Of a stretch of DNA of 64,000 nucleotides, positions 46,434 through 56,492 are shown in pieces. A program made the position numbers and the translations under genes. The notes under the pieces were generated by a model. That model was not told where the DNA came from. It saw only the letters and a program-made list of their open reading frames with translations, and ran no database searches. The stretch's first letter is position 1. Each line of letters starts with the position of its first letter. The DNA is from Variovorax sp. PAMC26660 (GTDB lineage: Bacteria; Pseudomonadota; Gammaproteobacteria; Burkholderiales; Burkholderiaceae_C), in assembly GCF_014302995.1 (NCBI RefSeq), contig NZ_CP060295.1, positions 5,881,501 through 5,945,500 on the forward strand, read 5' to 3'.

Positions 46434-47354
46434 ATGAACCACCGAAGAAAAATCCTGTCCGCCCTGGTTGTCGCCGCCTTGCTGCCGCTGGCTGCATCGG
46501 CCCAGTCCGTCGGCGACCTGAACCCCGAACAGCCGGGCCGGCCGCGCGCGCAGAAGCTGGACGAAGCCATCAAGCTCGCGAAGGATTTCAAGTTCCTGAA
46601 AGAAGGCGTGCTGGTCGTCGGCACCAGCGTCGGGCGCTTGCCGCTCGCGGCCTATGCCACCGACACGAAGACACCCGTTGGCAACGCGCCCGACATCGCG
46701 CAACTGGTGGCCGACAGCCTCGGGCGCAAGCTGGAGCTGGTGCCGACCAATTGGGCCGACTGGCCGCTGGGCCTGCAGTCGGGCAAGTTCGACGTGGTGG
46801 TGTCGAACGTGACGGTGACCGAGGAGCGCAAGGAGAAGTTCGACTTTTCCACCTACCGCAACGACCAGCTCGGCCTGTATGTGAAGTCCGACAGCAAGAT
46901 CGCCCCGATCAAGGAGCCCAAGGACATTGCGGGCCTGAGGATCATCGTGACCGCCAGCACCAACCAGGAGCAGATTCTCTTGCGCTGGAACAAGCAGAAC
47001 ATCGCCGCCGGGCTGAAGCCGATCGAGCTGCAGTACTACGACGACGATGTGGTGCAGCGCCTGGCGATCCAGTCGGGTCGTGCCGACGCCTACGTGGGCC
47101 CCAACGCCCTCGCAGCCTATGAGGCGCGCGACGGCAAGACCCGGCTCGCCGGCCTGTTCTCGGGCGGCTGGCCGCTGAATGCGGAGATCGCGGTCACCTC
47201 GCGCAAGGGCTCGGGCATCGCCGAAGCCGTCACGGTGGCGCTGAACGCGCAGATCAAGAACGGCAACTACGCCAAGGCGCTGTCGCGCTGGAACCTGAGT
47301 TCGGAGGCGATCGAGGTGGCACGCACCAATCCGCCCGGCCTGCCGAAGAACTGA
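46434..47354 (+). CDS. Amino-acid-type periplasmic binding protein 1
   Basis: 306 residues. The signal peptide ends at LAASAQ. The mature protein has SBP family 3 features (NAPDIAQLVADSLGRKLELVPTNWADWPLGLQSGKFDVVVSNVTVTEERKEKFDFSTY), typical of a polar amino acid binder, and ends in TNPPGLPKN. The WADWPLGLQSGKFD stretch is shared with the next gene. Probably binds an S-substituted cysteine or a relative for the fused transporter. Confidence 0.9.
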   Translation: MNHRRKILSALVVAALLPLAASAQSVGDLNPEQPGRPRAQKLDEAIKLAKDFKFLKEGVLVVGTSVGRLPLAAYATDTKTPVGNAPDIAQLVADSLGRKLELVPTNWADWPLGLQSGKFDVVVSNVTVTEERKEKFDFSTYRNDQLGLYVKSDSKIAPIKEPKDIAGLRIIVTASTNQEQILLRWNKQNIAAGLKPIELQYYDDDVVQRLAIQSGRADAYVGPNALAAYEARDGKTRLAGLFSGGWPLNAEIAVTSRKGSGIAEAVTVALNAQIKNGNYAKALSRWNLSSEAIEVARTNPPGLPKN

Positions 47355-47365
47355 GGCCGGAACCC

Positions 47366-48292
47366 ATGTCATTCAAAAGCAAAGCGGGCGTGCTGGTCGT
47401 CCTCGGTCTCGCGGCCCTGACGATGGCGCATGCCGCCGACAAGTTCGACTTCAGCCCCGAGCAGCGCGGGCGCCTTCACACGAGCAAGGACGTGGGGGCT
47501 GTCAACGCCATTCCAGCGGGCTTCAAGTTCGTGAAGGATGGCGTGCTCACCATCGCGGTGGCGCCTTTCGCGCCGCCGATCTCCACCTATGCCACCGATG
47601 CGAAGACGGTCGTCGGCTTCGATGCCGACTTCGCGCACCTTCTGGCCGAAGCGCTGGGCCGCAAACTCGATCTGCAGCCCATCGCCTGGGCCGACTGGCC
47701 GTTGGGCCTGAGTTCGGGCAAGTACGACGCGGTGATCTCCAACGTGGGCGTGACCGAGCAGCGCAAGGAGAAGTTCGACTTCTCCACTTACCGGCTGGGC
47801 CTGCACGGCTTCTATGTGCGTACCGACAGTGCCATCAAGTCGATCAAGGAGCCGAAGGACGTGGCAGGCTTGAAGCTCACGACCGGCGCGGGCACGAATC
47901 AGGAACGCATCCTGCTCGAATGGAACCGGCAGAACATTGCCGCTGGCCTGAAGCCGGTCGAGATCCAGTACTACGACGACGATGTGACGCGCTGGCTGGC
48001 TGTGACCACCAAGCGGGTCGATGCCAATTTCAATCCCAATGCGCCACAGGCGTACGAGTCGGCGAAGAACGGGCAACTGCGGCTGGTGGGCACCGTCAAT
48101 GCCGGCTGGCCGCTGAAGTCCGATGTGGCGGTTGCCACGCGCAAGGGGAGCGGCTTGGCTGCGGCGCTGACCACGGCAACCAACGGCCTGATCCGCAACG
48201 ACACCTACGCCAAAGCGCTTGCACGCTGGAGCCTTGCGGAAGAGGCCTTGCCGAAGTCCGAGACCAATCCTCCTGGGTTGCCCAAGTTCTAG
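47366..48292 (+). CDS. Amino-acid-type periplasmic binding protein 2 (paralogue)
   Basis: 308 residues, 11 bases after its paralogue, with a signal peptide ending at AHAA. The two share the N-terminal PEQ-GR block, the WADWPLGL-SGK-D-V-SNV block, RKEKFDFSTY, NRQNIAAGLKP-E-QYYDDDV and the tail NPPGLPK. A pair of binding proteins feeding one transporter is also seen in TcyJ/TcyK, so the pair may widen substrate range. This copy differs most in the ligand-cleft segment (GLHGFYVRTDSAIKSIKEPK). Confidence 0.9.
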   Translation: MSFKSKAGVLVVLGLAALTMAHAADKFDFSPEQRGRLHTSKDVGAVNAIPAGFKFVKDGVLTIAVAPFAPPISTYATDAKTVVGFDADFAHLLAEALGRKLDLQPIAWADWPLGLSSGKYDAVISNVGVTEQRKEKFDFSTYRLGLHGFYVRTDSAIKSIKEPKDVAGLKLTTGAGTNQERILLEWNRQNIAAGLKPVEIQYYDDDVTRWLAVTTKRVDANFNPNAPQAYESAKNGQLRLVGTVNAGWPLKSDVAVATRKGSGLAAALTTATNGLIRNDTYAKALARWSLAEEALPKSETNPPGLPKF

Positions 48293-48634
48293 GAAGTGCG
48301 TTGTTCAGGGCGACGCTCACGCCGACACGGTGCTCTTTTTCGCGAATGTCCCCCGCTTCGCTCCTCCTTTATTTAGCTAAAAAGAGCCCCGTATCGGCGC
48401 GAGCGCTCAGAGCACTTGTTGATCGGCGATCACCAGCAGCGTGCCCTTGTGCGAATGACACCGGGTGCTCCCCGCAGCGAAATAAAGGAGGAGCGAAGCG
48501 GGGGACATTCGCACAGGGGAGCTCCCGGTGTCATTCGCACCCGCCCTGAACAACGACCCAAACACAAGCGCCGCTAAAACAAAAGTGCCCCGAACAGAAG
48601 TCTTGGGGAAAAGACATCGAGAACAGACCGCACC
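48293..48634. other. Intergenic space filled by repeat copy 2
   Basis: 342 bases between the second binding protein and the third flavin monooxygenase. Bases 48304-48550 are the inverted copy of the nested-hairpin repeat; the remaining ~84 bases hold the promoter and ribosome site of the next gene. No coding potential was recognised. Confidence 0.6.
48304..48550. repeat. Nested double-hairpin repeat, copy 2 (inverted)
   Basis: Reverse-complement arrangement of copy 1: TTCAGGGC at 48304-48311, hairpin B first with its loop core at 48342-48374, then hairpin A with the core in the other orientation at 48480-48512, and GCCCTGAA at 48543-48550. The 33-base core is identical in all four positions, while the stems carry several differences, some compensatory. 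It lies directly after the ABC binding protein gene and may stop or stabilise its mRNA. Confidence 0.9.
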
Positions 48635-49684
48635 ATGACCATCCGACACCTTGGATTTCTCACGCCCGGCAACTATGCCGAAGCAGATCCGCTGGCCGGC
48701 CTCGAAGCCGCGCTGAAGCTGTTCGAGTTCGGCGAAAAGCGCGGCTTCGACGGCGCCTGGGTACGCCAGCGACACCTGGAGCGTGGCGTTTCATCGGCTT
48801 CCACCTTTCTTGCTGCAGCAACACAACGCACACAACGCATCGAGCTGGGGGCCGCGGTGATCCAGATGGGGTACGAGAACCCGTTCCGGCTCGCCGAAGA
48901 CCTTGCCACCGTCGATGTGCTGTCGCGCGGCCGCTTGCAGGTGGGCCTGAGTGCGGGTGCACCGCTGCATGGCGCGCTGCTCGGCAACCGCTTCTACGAC
49001 GCAGCGCCGAACACCATCGACTTCACGCACAAGCGCGTGGGTCGGCTGCGGGCCAACCTGGAAGACTCGTTGCTCGGCGACGAAGACACCTTCGTCGAGT
49101 CGGCGGGCGGGCGCCTGCGTCCACGCGTGCAGCCCCATGCACCGGGGCTGGTCGACCGGCTCTGGTATGGGGGCGGCTCGCTGCGCTCGGTGGAATGGGC
49201 GGGGCGCAACGGCTTCAATCTGCTGCTGGGCAATGTGCTGTCGGGCGAGACCACGAGCGACTTTCTGCAGGCGCAGTCGGGGCTCATCGAACGCTACCGC
49301 GCCAGCGAAGACGTACAACGCAAGGGCAGGGTGGCACTGGGCCGTGTCATCGTGCCGCTCGACAGCGCCGATGCCGCCACGCGCCGGCGCTACCGTGCGT
49401 TCGCCGCGGGCCGCGTCGAACGCACGCTGGCGCCGCAAGGCGAGCGGCGCACGCTCTTCGCGACCGACCTCGTAGGCACGTCCGATGAAATCCTGGAGCG
49501 GCTGCGCAAGGACCCGGTGCTGCCGCAAGTGAGTGAACTGCGCGTTGAACTGCCCTACAACTTCAGCGGCGAGGAGTACGAACAGATCCTGCACGACCTC
49601 GCGCAACGCATCGCGCCGGCACTGGGCTGGCACGCGCCCGGAGCGGCAGCGGCGGTGCTCGAAGAGACATTGGAGGCCGGTTAG
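48635..49684 (+). CDS. LLM-class flavin-dependent oxidoreductase
   Basis: 349 residues. Luciferase-like motifs are IRHLGFLTPGNYAEADPLAGLEAALKLFEFGEKRGFDGAWVRQRHLERGVSSAST (shortened here: LGFLTPGNY, FDGAWVRQRHLERG), AAVIQMGYENPFRLAEDLATVDVLSRGRLQVGLSAG, and WYGGGSLRSVEWAGRNGFNLLLG. It is separated from the upstream operon by the repeat and followed by an intrinsic terminator, so it may be an independent gene or the last one of the operon. Substrate unknown; a sulfur compound is likely by context. Confidence 0.83.
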   Translation: MTIRHLGFLTPGNYAEADPLAGLEAALKLFEFGEKRGFDGAWVRQRHLERGVSSASTFLAAATQRTQRIELGAAVIQMGYENPFRLAEDLATVDVLSRGRLQVGLSAGAPLHGALLGNRFYDAAPNTIDFTHKRVGRLRANLEDSLLGDEDTFVESAGGRLRPRVQPHAPGLVDRLWYGGGSLRSVEWAGRNGFNLLLGNVLSGETTSDFLQAQSGLIERYRASEDVQRKGRVALGRVIVPLDSADAATRRRYRAFAAGRVERTLAPQGERRTLFATDLVGTSDEILERLRKDPVLPQVSELRVELPYNFSGEEYEQILHDLAQRIAPALGWHAPGAAAAVLEETLEAG

Positions 49685-49753
49685 ACGGCCGGATCGGATG
49701 AGTTCGAGGTGAGTCGGAGCCGGGTTGCTTGCCAACTCGACGGGCGACTTTTA

Positions 49754-49777
49754 ACGAGCCTTCGGGCTCGTTTTTTT
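49754..49777 (+). terminator. Intrinsic terminator after the flavin oxidoreductase
   Basis: ACGAGCC-TTC-GGGCTCGT followed by seven T residues is a textbook rho-independent terminator, 70 bases after the stop. It shows that the downstream dipeptide ABC operon is transcribed separately. Confidence 0.93.
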
Positions 49778-49793
49778 GACGCCGCCGGACGAT

Positions 49794-50039
49794 TCAATCG
49801 TGATCGATGAAGATGCCCGCGCACAGCGCGATGCCGACGACGTAGAGCATCCAGGTCCGCGAAATCGCGTAGGGGTAGAGCATCAGCGCGATGCCGAGCC
49901 ATTTGCTTTTCCAGCGCCCGGAGCGCTTGCCGTATCGGTACGCCGCGATGCCCGCGAGGCCGAACAGCACGACGCCGACGATGTAGGCCGGGCTCGGCAG
50001 CGAGATGCCGAGCGACTGCAATGCTTGCAAGTTGTCCAT
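49794..50039 (-). CDS. Small two-helix membrane protein, hypothetical
   Basis: 81 residues with two hydrophobic helices (about 19-35 and 50-77) separated by a basic loop (RYGKRSGRWKSKW). No family was recognised with certainty; the pattern resembles small inner-membrane proteins found scattered in Burkholderiales. Its stop is close to the terminator on the other strand. It is convergent with the flavin oxidoreductase gene. Confidence 0.7.
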   Translation of the reverse strand: MDNLQALQSLGISLPSPAYIVGVVLFGLAGIAAYRYGKRSGRWKSKWLGIALMLYPYAISRTWMLYVVGIALCAGIFIDHD

Positions 50040-50451
50040 GGAGCGGTATTAACGCATGCCTGCAGCAATCGCCAGGCGGGCTGCAGCGCTTCCCCGAGGA
50101 TGCGGCGGATTTCCAGGGTGACCGGTGGGTTCTCCTGCACGAGCGATTCAGATGCCTAGGTTCTGGACTTATCGCAATCGCTTCGTTGGTGATCGTGACC
50201 GAACTTCCTGGAGTGCAACCTGCTCTCTTTCTTTTGCATTCACAAGGAGTGGGCCGGACTGCGCTTGAAGCGTCGGGCCGGTCTGGCATAGGGGCGCTCG
50301 CGCGTCTTTGTGCTCGCTTTCTCTGTGCTTCGATATGCGGATTGCTTCTTTGGGTATGGCGCGAGGCGGGGCACAGTCGCGCCTCGCAACAACGTGCGAG
50401 CCATGGCCATCCGCCCGTTTCTTCTTCAAAAAAAAATCCCGAGGATTCTTC
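50040..50451. other. Region before the dipeptide ABC operon with a gene remnant
   Basis: 412 bases that contain the remnant of an alpha/beta hydrolase C-terminus (50052-50157, listed separately) and, towards 50450, the promoter and ribosome site (GAGGA, eight bases before the ATG at 50452). GC is lower than average from 50160 to 50350. No further gene was seen. Confidence 0.5.
50052..50157 (-). pseudogene. Remnant of an alpha/beta hydrolase C-terminus
   Basis: The frame SESLVQENPPVTLEIRRILG matches the end of the hydrolase at 62375 (SVQENPLAILEIRRILRE), then drifts. The part before it is closed by an in-frame stop near 50158, and the catalytic region (GHSMGG) is absent here. It is thus a short decayed fragment, perhaps of a deleted paralogue. 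The residue aligned to the hydrolase catalytic His (Q-H-S) is not a His here. Confidence 0.55.
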
Positions 50452-52041
50452 ATGCTCCGACGACTTCTGACCGCGACCTTGCTGGCCGCCGGCCTGCTGC
50501 AGGTGTCCATCGCTTCCGCCGAAACCGTGCGCTGGGCGCGCAGCGCCGACCCGGCCACGCTCGATCCGCATGCGGTCAACACCGGCACCAACTTCGGCCT
50601 GCTGCACCAGATCTACGAACCGCTGGTCGTGCGCGGTGCCGACAGCAAGCTGCAACCCGGCCTCGCCGCCTCGTGGAAGCTCACGGCCGACGCAACGGTG
50701 TGGGAGTTCAAGCTGCGCCCCGGCGTCAAGTTCCATGACGGTTCGCTGCTCACGGCCGACGACGTGGTGTTCTCGCTCAAGCGGGCACAGGCGCCGACGT
50801 CGGCGCTGAAATCGCTGCTGACGTCGGTGGCCGAGGTGACGAAGATCGATCCGCTCACGGTCCAGGTCAAGACCAAGGGGCCGAACCTGATCTTTCCGAA
50901 CAACCTCACGAACATCTTCATCCTGAGCGAAGCATGGGCGAAGGCGAACAAGGCCGAGCAGTCGCAGGACGTGGCGAGCAAGACCGAGAACTTCTCCACC
51001 CGCAACGAAAACGGCACCGGCCCCTATGTGCTGGCATCGCGCGAGGTCGATACGCGCACGGTGCTCAAGCAGTTCCCGCAGTACTGGGGCCGTGGCCAGT
51101 TTCCGCTGGAGGTGACCGAGCTGATCTACGTGCCGATCAAGTCGCCCGCCACGCGCGTGGCCGCGCTGCTGTCGGGCGAGGTCGATTTCGTGCAGGACCT
51201 GCCCGCGCAGGACGTGGGCCGGCTCAAGGCCGACAAGCGCTTGCGCGTGACCGAAGGGCCCGAGAACCGGTCGATCTTCCTGGGTCTGAACGTGGGCGCG
51301 AAGGAGCTCAAGTACTCGGACGTGAAGGGCCGCAACCCGCTGGCCGACCCCCGCGTGCGCGAAGCCATCGGCCTGGCCATCGACCGCGACGCCATCAAGA
51401 CGGCCGTGATGCGCGGCCTGTCGAACCCCTCGGGCATCATCGCGCCGCCGTTCGTGCACGGCTATGAAAAGAGCCTTGCGGCCTACCCGAAGGCCAATGC
51501 CGCCCAGGCCAAGAAGCTGCTGGCCGAGGCCGGCTATCCGAACGGCTTTTCGATCACGCTGCACACGCCGAACGACCGCTACGTGAACGACGAGGCCATC
51601 AGCACGGCGGTGTCGGGCTTCCTCGGGCGCATCGGCATCAAGACCACGGTGGCGGCACGCCCGATCGCGCTGCACAGCACTGCCATCAACACGGCCGACA
51701 CCGACTTCTATTTGTTCGGCTGGGGCGTGCCCACCTACGACTCGGCCTACATCTTCGATTACCTGGTCTACACGCGCGGCAAGGACGGTCGCGGCCCGAC
51801 CAACGCCACCGGCTACAGCAACCCCGAGGTCGATGCGCAGATCGCATCGCTGGCCTCCGAAAGCGACAAGGGCAAGCGCGACGCCACCATCAAGAGCATC
51901 TGGCAGACGGTGCAGAAAGAGCGCATCTACATCGCGCTGCACGACCAGGTGCTCAACTTCGCATCGACTCCGCGGCTCGACATCCCGGTCAGCCCCGATG
52001 GCACTGTCTATTTCAAGAACGTGAAGGTGGCGAAGAAGTAA
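50452..52041 (+). CDS. Dipeptide/oligopeptide ABC substrate-binding protein
   Basis: 529 residues. The signal peptide ends at SIASA. SBP family 5 features are WARSADPATLDPHAVNTGTNFGLLHQIYEPLV, VWEFKLRPGVKFHDGSLLTADDVVFSLKRA, and GTGPYVLASREVD. A GAGGA-type ribosome site is clear. The gene is followed 9 bases later by the permeases. The ligand may be a peptide or another hydrophilic solute; family 5 does not define it. Confidence 0.92.
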   Translation: MLRRLLTATLLAAGLLQVSIASAETVRWARSADPATLDPHAVNTGTNFGLLHQIYEPLVVRGADSKLQPGLAASWKLTADATVWEFKLRPGVKFHDGSLLTADDVVFSLKRAQAPTSALKSLLTSVAEVTKIDPLTVQVKTKGPNLIFPNNLTNIFILSEAWAKANKAEQSQDVASKTENFSTRNENGTGPYVLASREVDTRTVLKQFPQYWGRGQFPLEVTELIYVPIKSPATRVAALLSGEVDFVQDLPAQDVGRLKADKRLRVTEGPENRSIFLGLNVGAKELKYSDVKGRNPLADPRVREAIGLAIDRDAIKTAVMRGLSNPSGIIAPPFVHGYEKSLAAYPKANAAQAKKLLAEAGYPNGFSITLHTPNDRYVNDEAISTAVSGFLGRIGIKTTVAARPIALHSTAINTADTDFYLFGWGVPTYDSAYIFDYLVYTRGKDGRGPTNATGYSNPEVDAQIASLASESDKGKRDATIKSIWQTVQKERIYIALHDQVLNFASTPRLDIPVSPDGTVYFKNVKVAKK

Positions 52042-52050
52042 CGGCGCGCG

Positions 52051-53016
52051 ATGCTGGTTCATCTCTTGCGCCGGCTCGGCCAGTCCGTGCTGGTGTTGCT
52101 GGTCGTGTCCTTCGTCTCGTTCCTGGTGTTTCGCCACATCGGTGACCCGACCATCAGCCTGCTCGGCGAAGACGCAACCGTGCAAGAGCGCGCGGCGCTG
52201 ACGGCCGAGCTGGGCTTCGACAGCCCGGTGCCCATCCAGTACCTGCGCTATGTGGGCCATGCGCTGCAGGGCGACCTGGGTGTGTCGTACCGGCTCAAGC
52301 GGCCGGTGGTCGAACTCATCGCCGAGCGGCTGCCGGCCACGCTGGAACTGGCGCTGGTGGCCTCTGTTCTGGCGGTGGTGGGCGGTGTGGCGCTGGGCGT
52401 ATACACCGCGATCCGGCGCGACAGTATCGCGAGCCGCGTGGTCATGACCGCGTCGCTGGTCGGCGTGTCGCTGCCCACCTTCCTGATCGGCATCGGGCTC
52501 ATCTACCTCTTTGCGGTCGAGCTGCGCTGGCTGCCGTCGTTCGGGCGCGGCGACACGGTGCAGCTCGGCGGGTGGAGCACGGGGCTGCTCACGCTCTCGG
52601 GCTGGGCCTCGCTGCTGATGCCGGCGCTGACGCTGGGCCTGTACAAGCTCACGCTCATCATGCGGCTCGTGCGCGCCGAAATGCTGGAGGTGCTGCGCGC
52701 CGACTACATCCGCTTCGGCCGCGCGCGCGGGCTGCGCGAGCGCGACCTGAACTACGGGCATGCACTGCGCAACACGCTGATTCCGGTCATCACCATCACC
52801 GGGCTGCAGATCGGCTCGCTCGTCGCCTTTGCCATCGTCACGGAAACGGTGTTCCAGTGGCCCGGCGTGGGCCTGCTGTTCATCTCCTCGATTCAAGGGG
52901 TGGACGTGCCGGTGGTGGCGGCCTACCTGCTGCTGATTGCGCTGCTCTATGTGGCGATCAACCTTGTTGTCGACCTGCTGTATGTGCTGGTCGATCCGCG
53001 CCTGCGGCGTGCCTGA
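52051..53016 (+). CDS. Dipeptide-type ABC permease (DppB-like)
   Basis: 321 residues. It starts MLVHLLRRLGQSVLVLLVVSF, with the family motif IGDPTISLL, and carries the EAA-type loop (FGRARGLRERDLNYGHALRNTLIPVIT) and a C-terminal VFQWPGVGLLFISSIQGVDVPVVAAYLLL segment. Six helices can be drawn. It belongs with the downstream DppC-like permease and dual ATPase. Confidence 0.92.
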   Translation: MLVHLLRRLGQSVLVLLVVSFVSFLVFRHIGDPTISLLGEDATVQERAALTAELGFDSPVPIQYLRYVGHALQGDLGVSYRLKRPVVELIAERLPATLELALVASVLAVVGGVALGVYTAIRRDSIASRVVMTASLVGVSLPTFLIGIGLIYLFAVELRWLPSFGRGDTVQLGGWSTGLLTLSGWASLLMPALTLGLYKLTLIMRLVRAEMLEVLRADYIRFGRARGLRERDLNYGHALRNTLIPVITITGLQIGSLVAFAIVTETVFQWPGVGLLFISSIQGVDVPVVAAYLLLIALLYVAINLVVDLLYVLVDPRLRRA

Positions 53017-53039
53017 ACCTTCTTCTCTTTTTTTCCTTG

Positions 53040-53977
53040 ATGACGCTTCCTTCTTCACCCGCCGCGAATGCACCGCGCCGCTGGCGCAACGCCGATTCGC
53101 CCGTGCTGCGCGCGTTCGCACGCTCGCGCACCGTGCAACTGGCCGCGCTGGTGCTGCTGCTGATCGCAGTGGCTTCTCTGTTCGCGCCGTGGATCGCACG
53201 GCAGAACCCTTTCGATCCGGCCAACCTCGACCTGATCGACGCCTTCACGCCGCCGGGGCAGCAGGGCGTGACCGGCGCCTTCTATCCGCTGGGCGCCGAT
53301 GACCAGGGGCGCGACGTGTTCTCGGCCATCCTCTATGGGCTGCGCATGTCGCTGCTGGTGGGCATCAGTGCGGTGGCGCTGTCGCTGGCCATCGGCGTGC
53401 CGCTCGGGCTGGCGGCGGGCTATGCGGGTGGCTGGTTCGACACGCTGGTGATGCGCGTCGCTGATGTGCAGCTCACCTTTCCGGTGCTGCTGGTGGCGCT
53501 GCTGATCTTCGGCATTGCGCGCGGGATGCTGCCCGAGGGCTACCGCGACGACATGGCGGTGTATGTGATCGTGGCGGCCATTGGCTTGTCTGAATGGGTG
53601 CAGTACGCGCGCACGGTGCGCGGCGCGGTGATGGTCGAGAAGCACAAGGACTATGTGGCCGCCGCGCAGATCATCGGCCGTTCGCGCACCGGCATCCTGG
53701 TGCGGCACATCTTGCCGAACCTGCTGGCACCGGTGCTGGTGATTGCCACCATCAGCTTTGCGCTGGCCATCGTGGCGGAGTCGACGCTGTCGTACCTGGG
53801 TGTCGGGCTGCCGCCCACGCAACCGTCGCTCGGCACGCTGATCCGCATCGGGCAGGGCTTTCTGTTCTCGGGCGAGTGGTGGATTCTTCTGTTTCCCGGG
53901 CTGGTGCTGCTGGCGCTGGCGTTGTCGGTCAACCTGGTGGGCGACTGGCTGCGCGACGCCCTGAACCCGAGGCTGCA

Positions 53978-53981
<4 letters not shown>
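53040..53981 (+). CDS. Dipeptide-type ABC permease (DppC-like)
   Basis: 313 residues from the ATG at 53040. The N-terminal segment is cytoplasmic; then come LLLIAVASLFAPWIARQNPFD, the LGADDQGRDVFSAILYGLRMSL motif, an EAA-type loop (VAAAQIIGRSRTGILVRHILPNL) and TLSYLGVGLPPTQPSLGTLI. The gene overlaps the ATPase gene by four bases. Confidence 0.92.
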
Positions 53982-55742
<1,761 letters not shown>

Positions 55743-55765
<23 letters not shown>

Positions 55766-56433
55766 TCGGCCCGATGAGTCGCCGCTTGATGCGCTGCCAC
55801 GCCGAGGTCTCGGGCGGCACGTCGTAGGCCGTTTCCTTGGCGTTGTCGTCTTCCTCGACCCACTCGACCTACTCGACACGCTGGCCGGTCGCATCGAGCC
55901 GAGGAACACCTGCTTGTGGTCCACGATGCCGTTCTTCATGTGCAGCGCACCCGTGCGGCGGCCGAAGATGCCGAGCCTGCCGCGCTTGACGCTCAGGGGC
56001 GGGCTGAGTTCATAGATGGTCACGCCCGCCTGCAGCAGCCGATGGATGTGCGGCCAATAGCCCACATACACCCAGGGCTCGTCGGTCGATGCCAGCGAGT
56101 TCGTGAGCAGTTCCACGCTGACGCCCGACGCCTGCGCGCCCGCCAGGCTGGCCACCGACGCATCGGACGGCACGAAGTACGGCGACACCATCTTGATGTT
56201 CTGGCGCGCGGTGCCGAACCAACGGATCACGCCCTCGGTGACCGTGCCCTTGAGGGAGTGCGCGTGCTCGTTCAGGCCTTCCGTCTTGGTGAGCGGGTCG
56301 AACAGCACGCGCGCATCGGCCCACAGCAAGGGGCTGAGCCCGCGCTCGGCAAGCTCGAAGGGCGGTTCGGCATCGGCACCATGTCGAGCGCCAATGCGGC
56401 GGGTTCGCCATCGAGGGGATTCACGCCGGGCAT
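55743..56433 (-). pseudogene. Decayed phospholipase D / cardiolipin synthase-like gene
   Basis: Pieces in different frames belong to one protein. The start at 56433 has a GGAG site and runs into a frameshift near 56355; the next part (SPLLWADARVLFDPLTKTEG ... MVSPYFVPSDASVASLAGAQASGVSVELLTNSLASTDEPWVYVGYW, then LHMKNGIVDHKQVFLGSM with the HxK of an HKD motif) is in another frame, and an internal deletion after FLGSM joins a third frame (WVEEDDNAKETAYDVPPETS ... GPIIPQSQL). The first HKD half and about half the gene are missing. Non-functional. Confidence 0.75.
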
Positions 56434-56492
56434 AAGCTCACTCCGATTCGTTCTTTGGTTCTGCCAGGGTGCTCGGCCACACTCGGGCCCTT

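Noticed and set aside
49681..53199. An 1172-codon minus-strand open frame across the dipeptide ABC genes
   Set aside because: It is a frame mirror of highly biased plus-strand coding sequence; it is His/Arg/Gln-rich and crosses four real genes.
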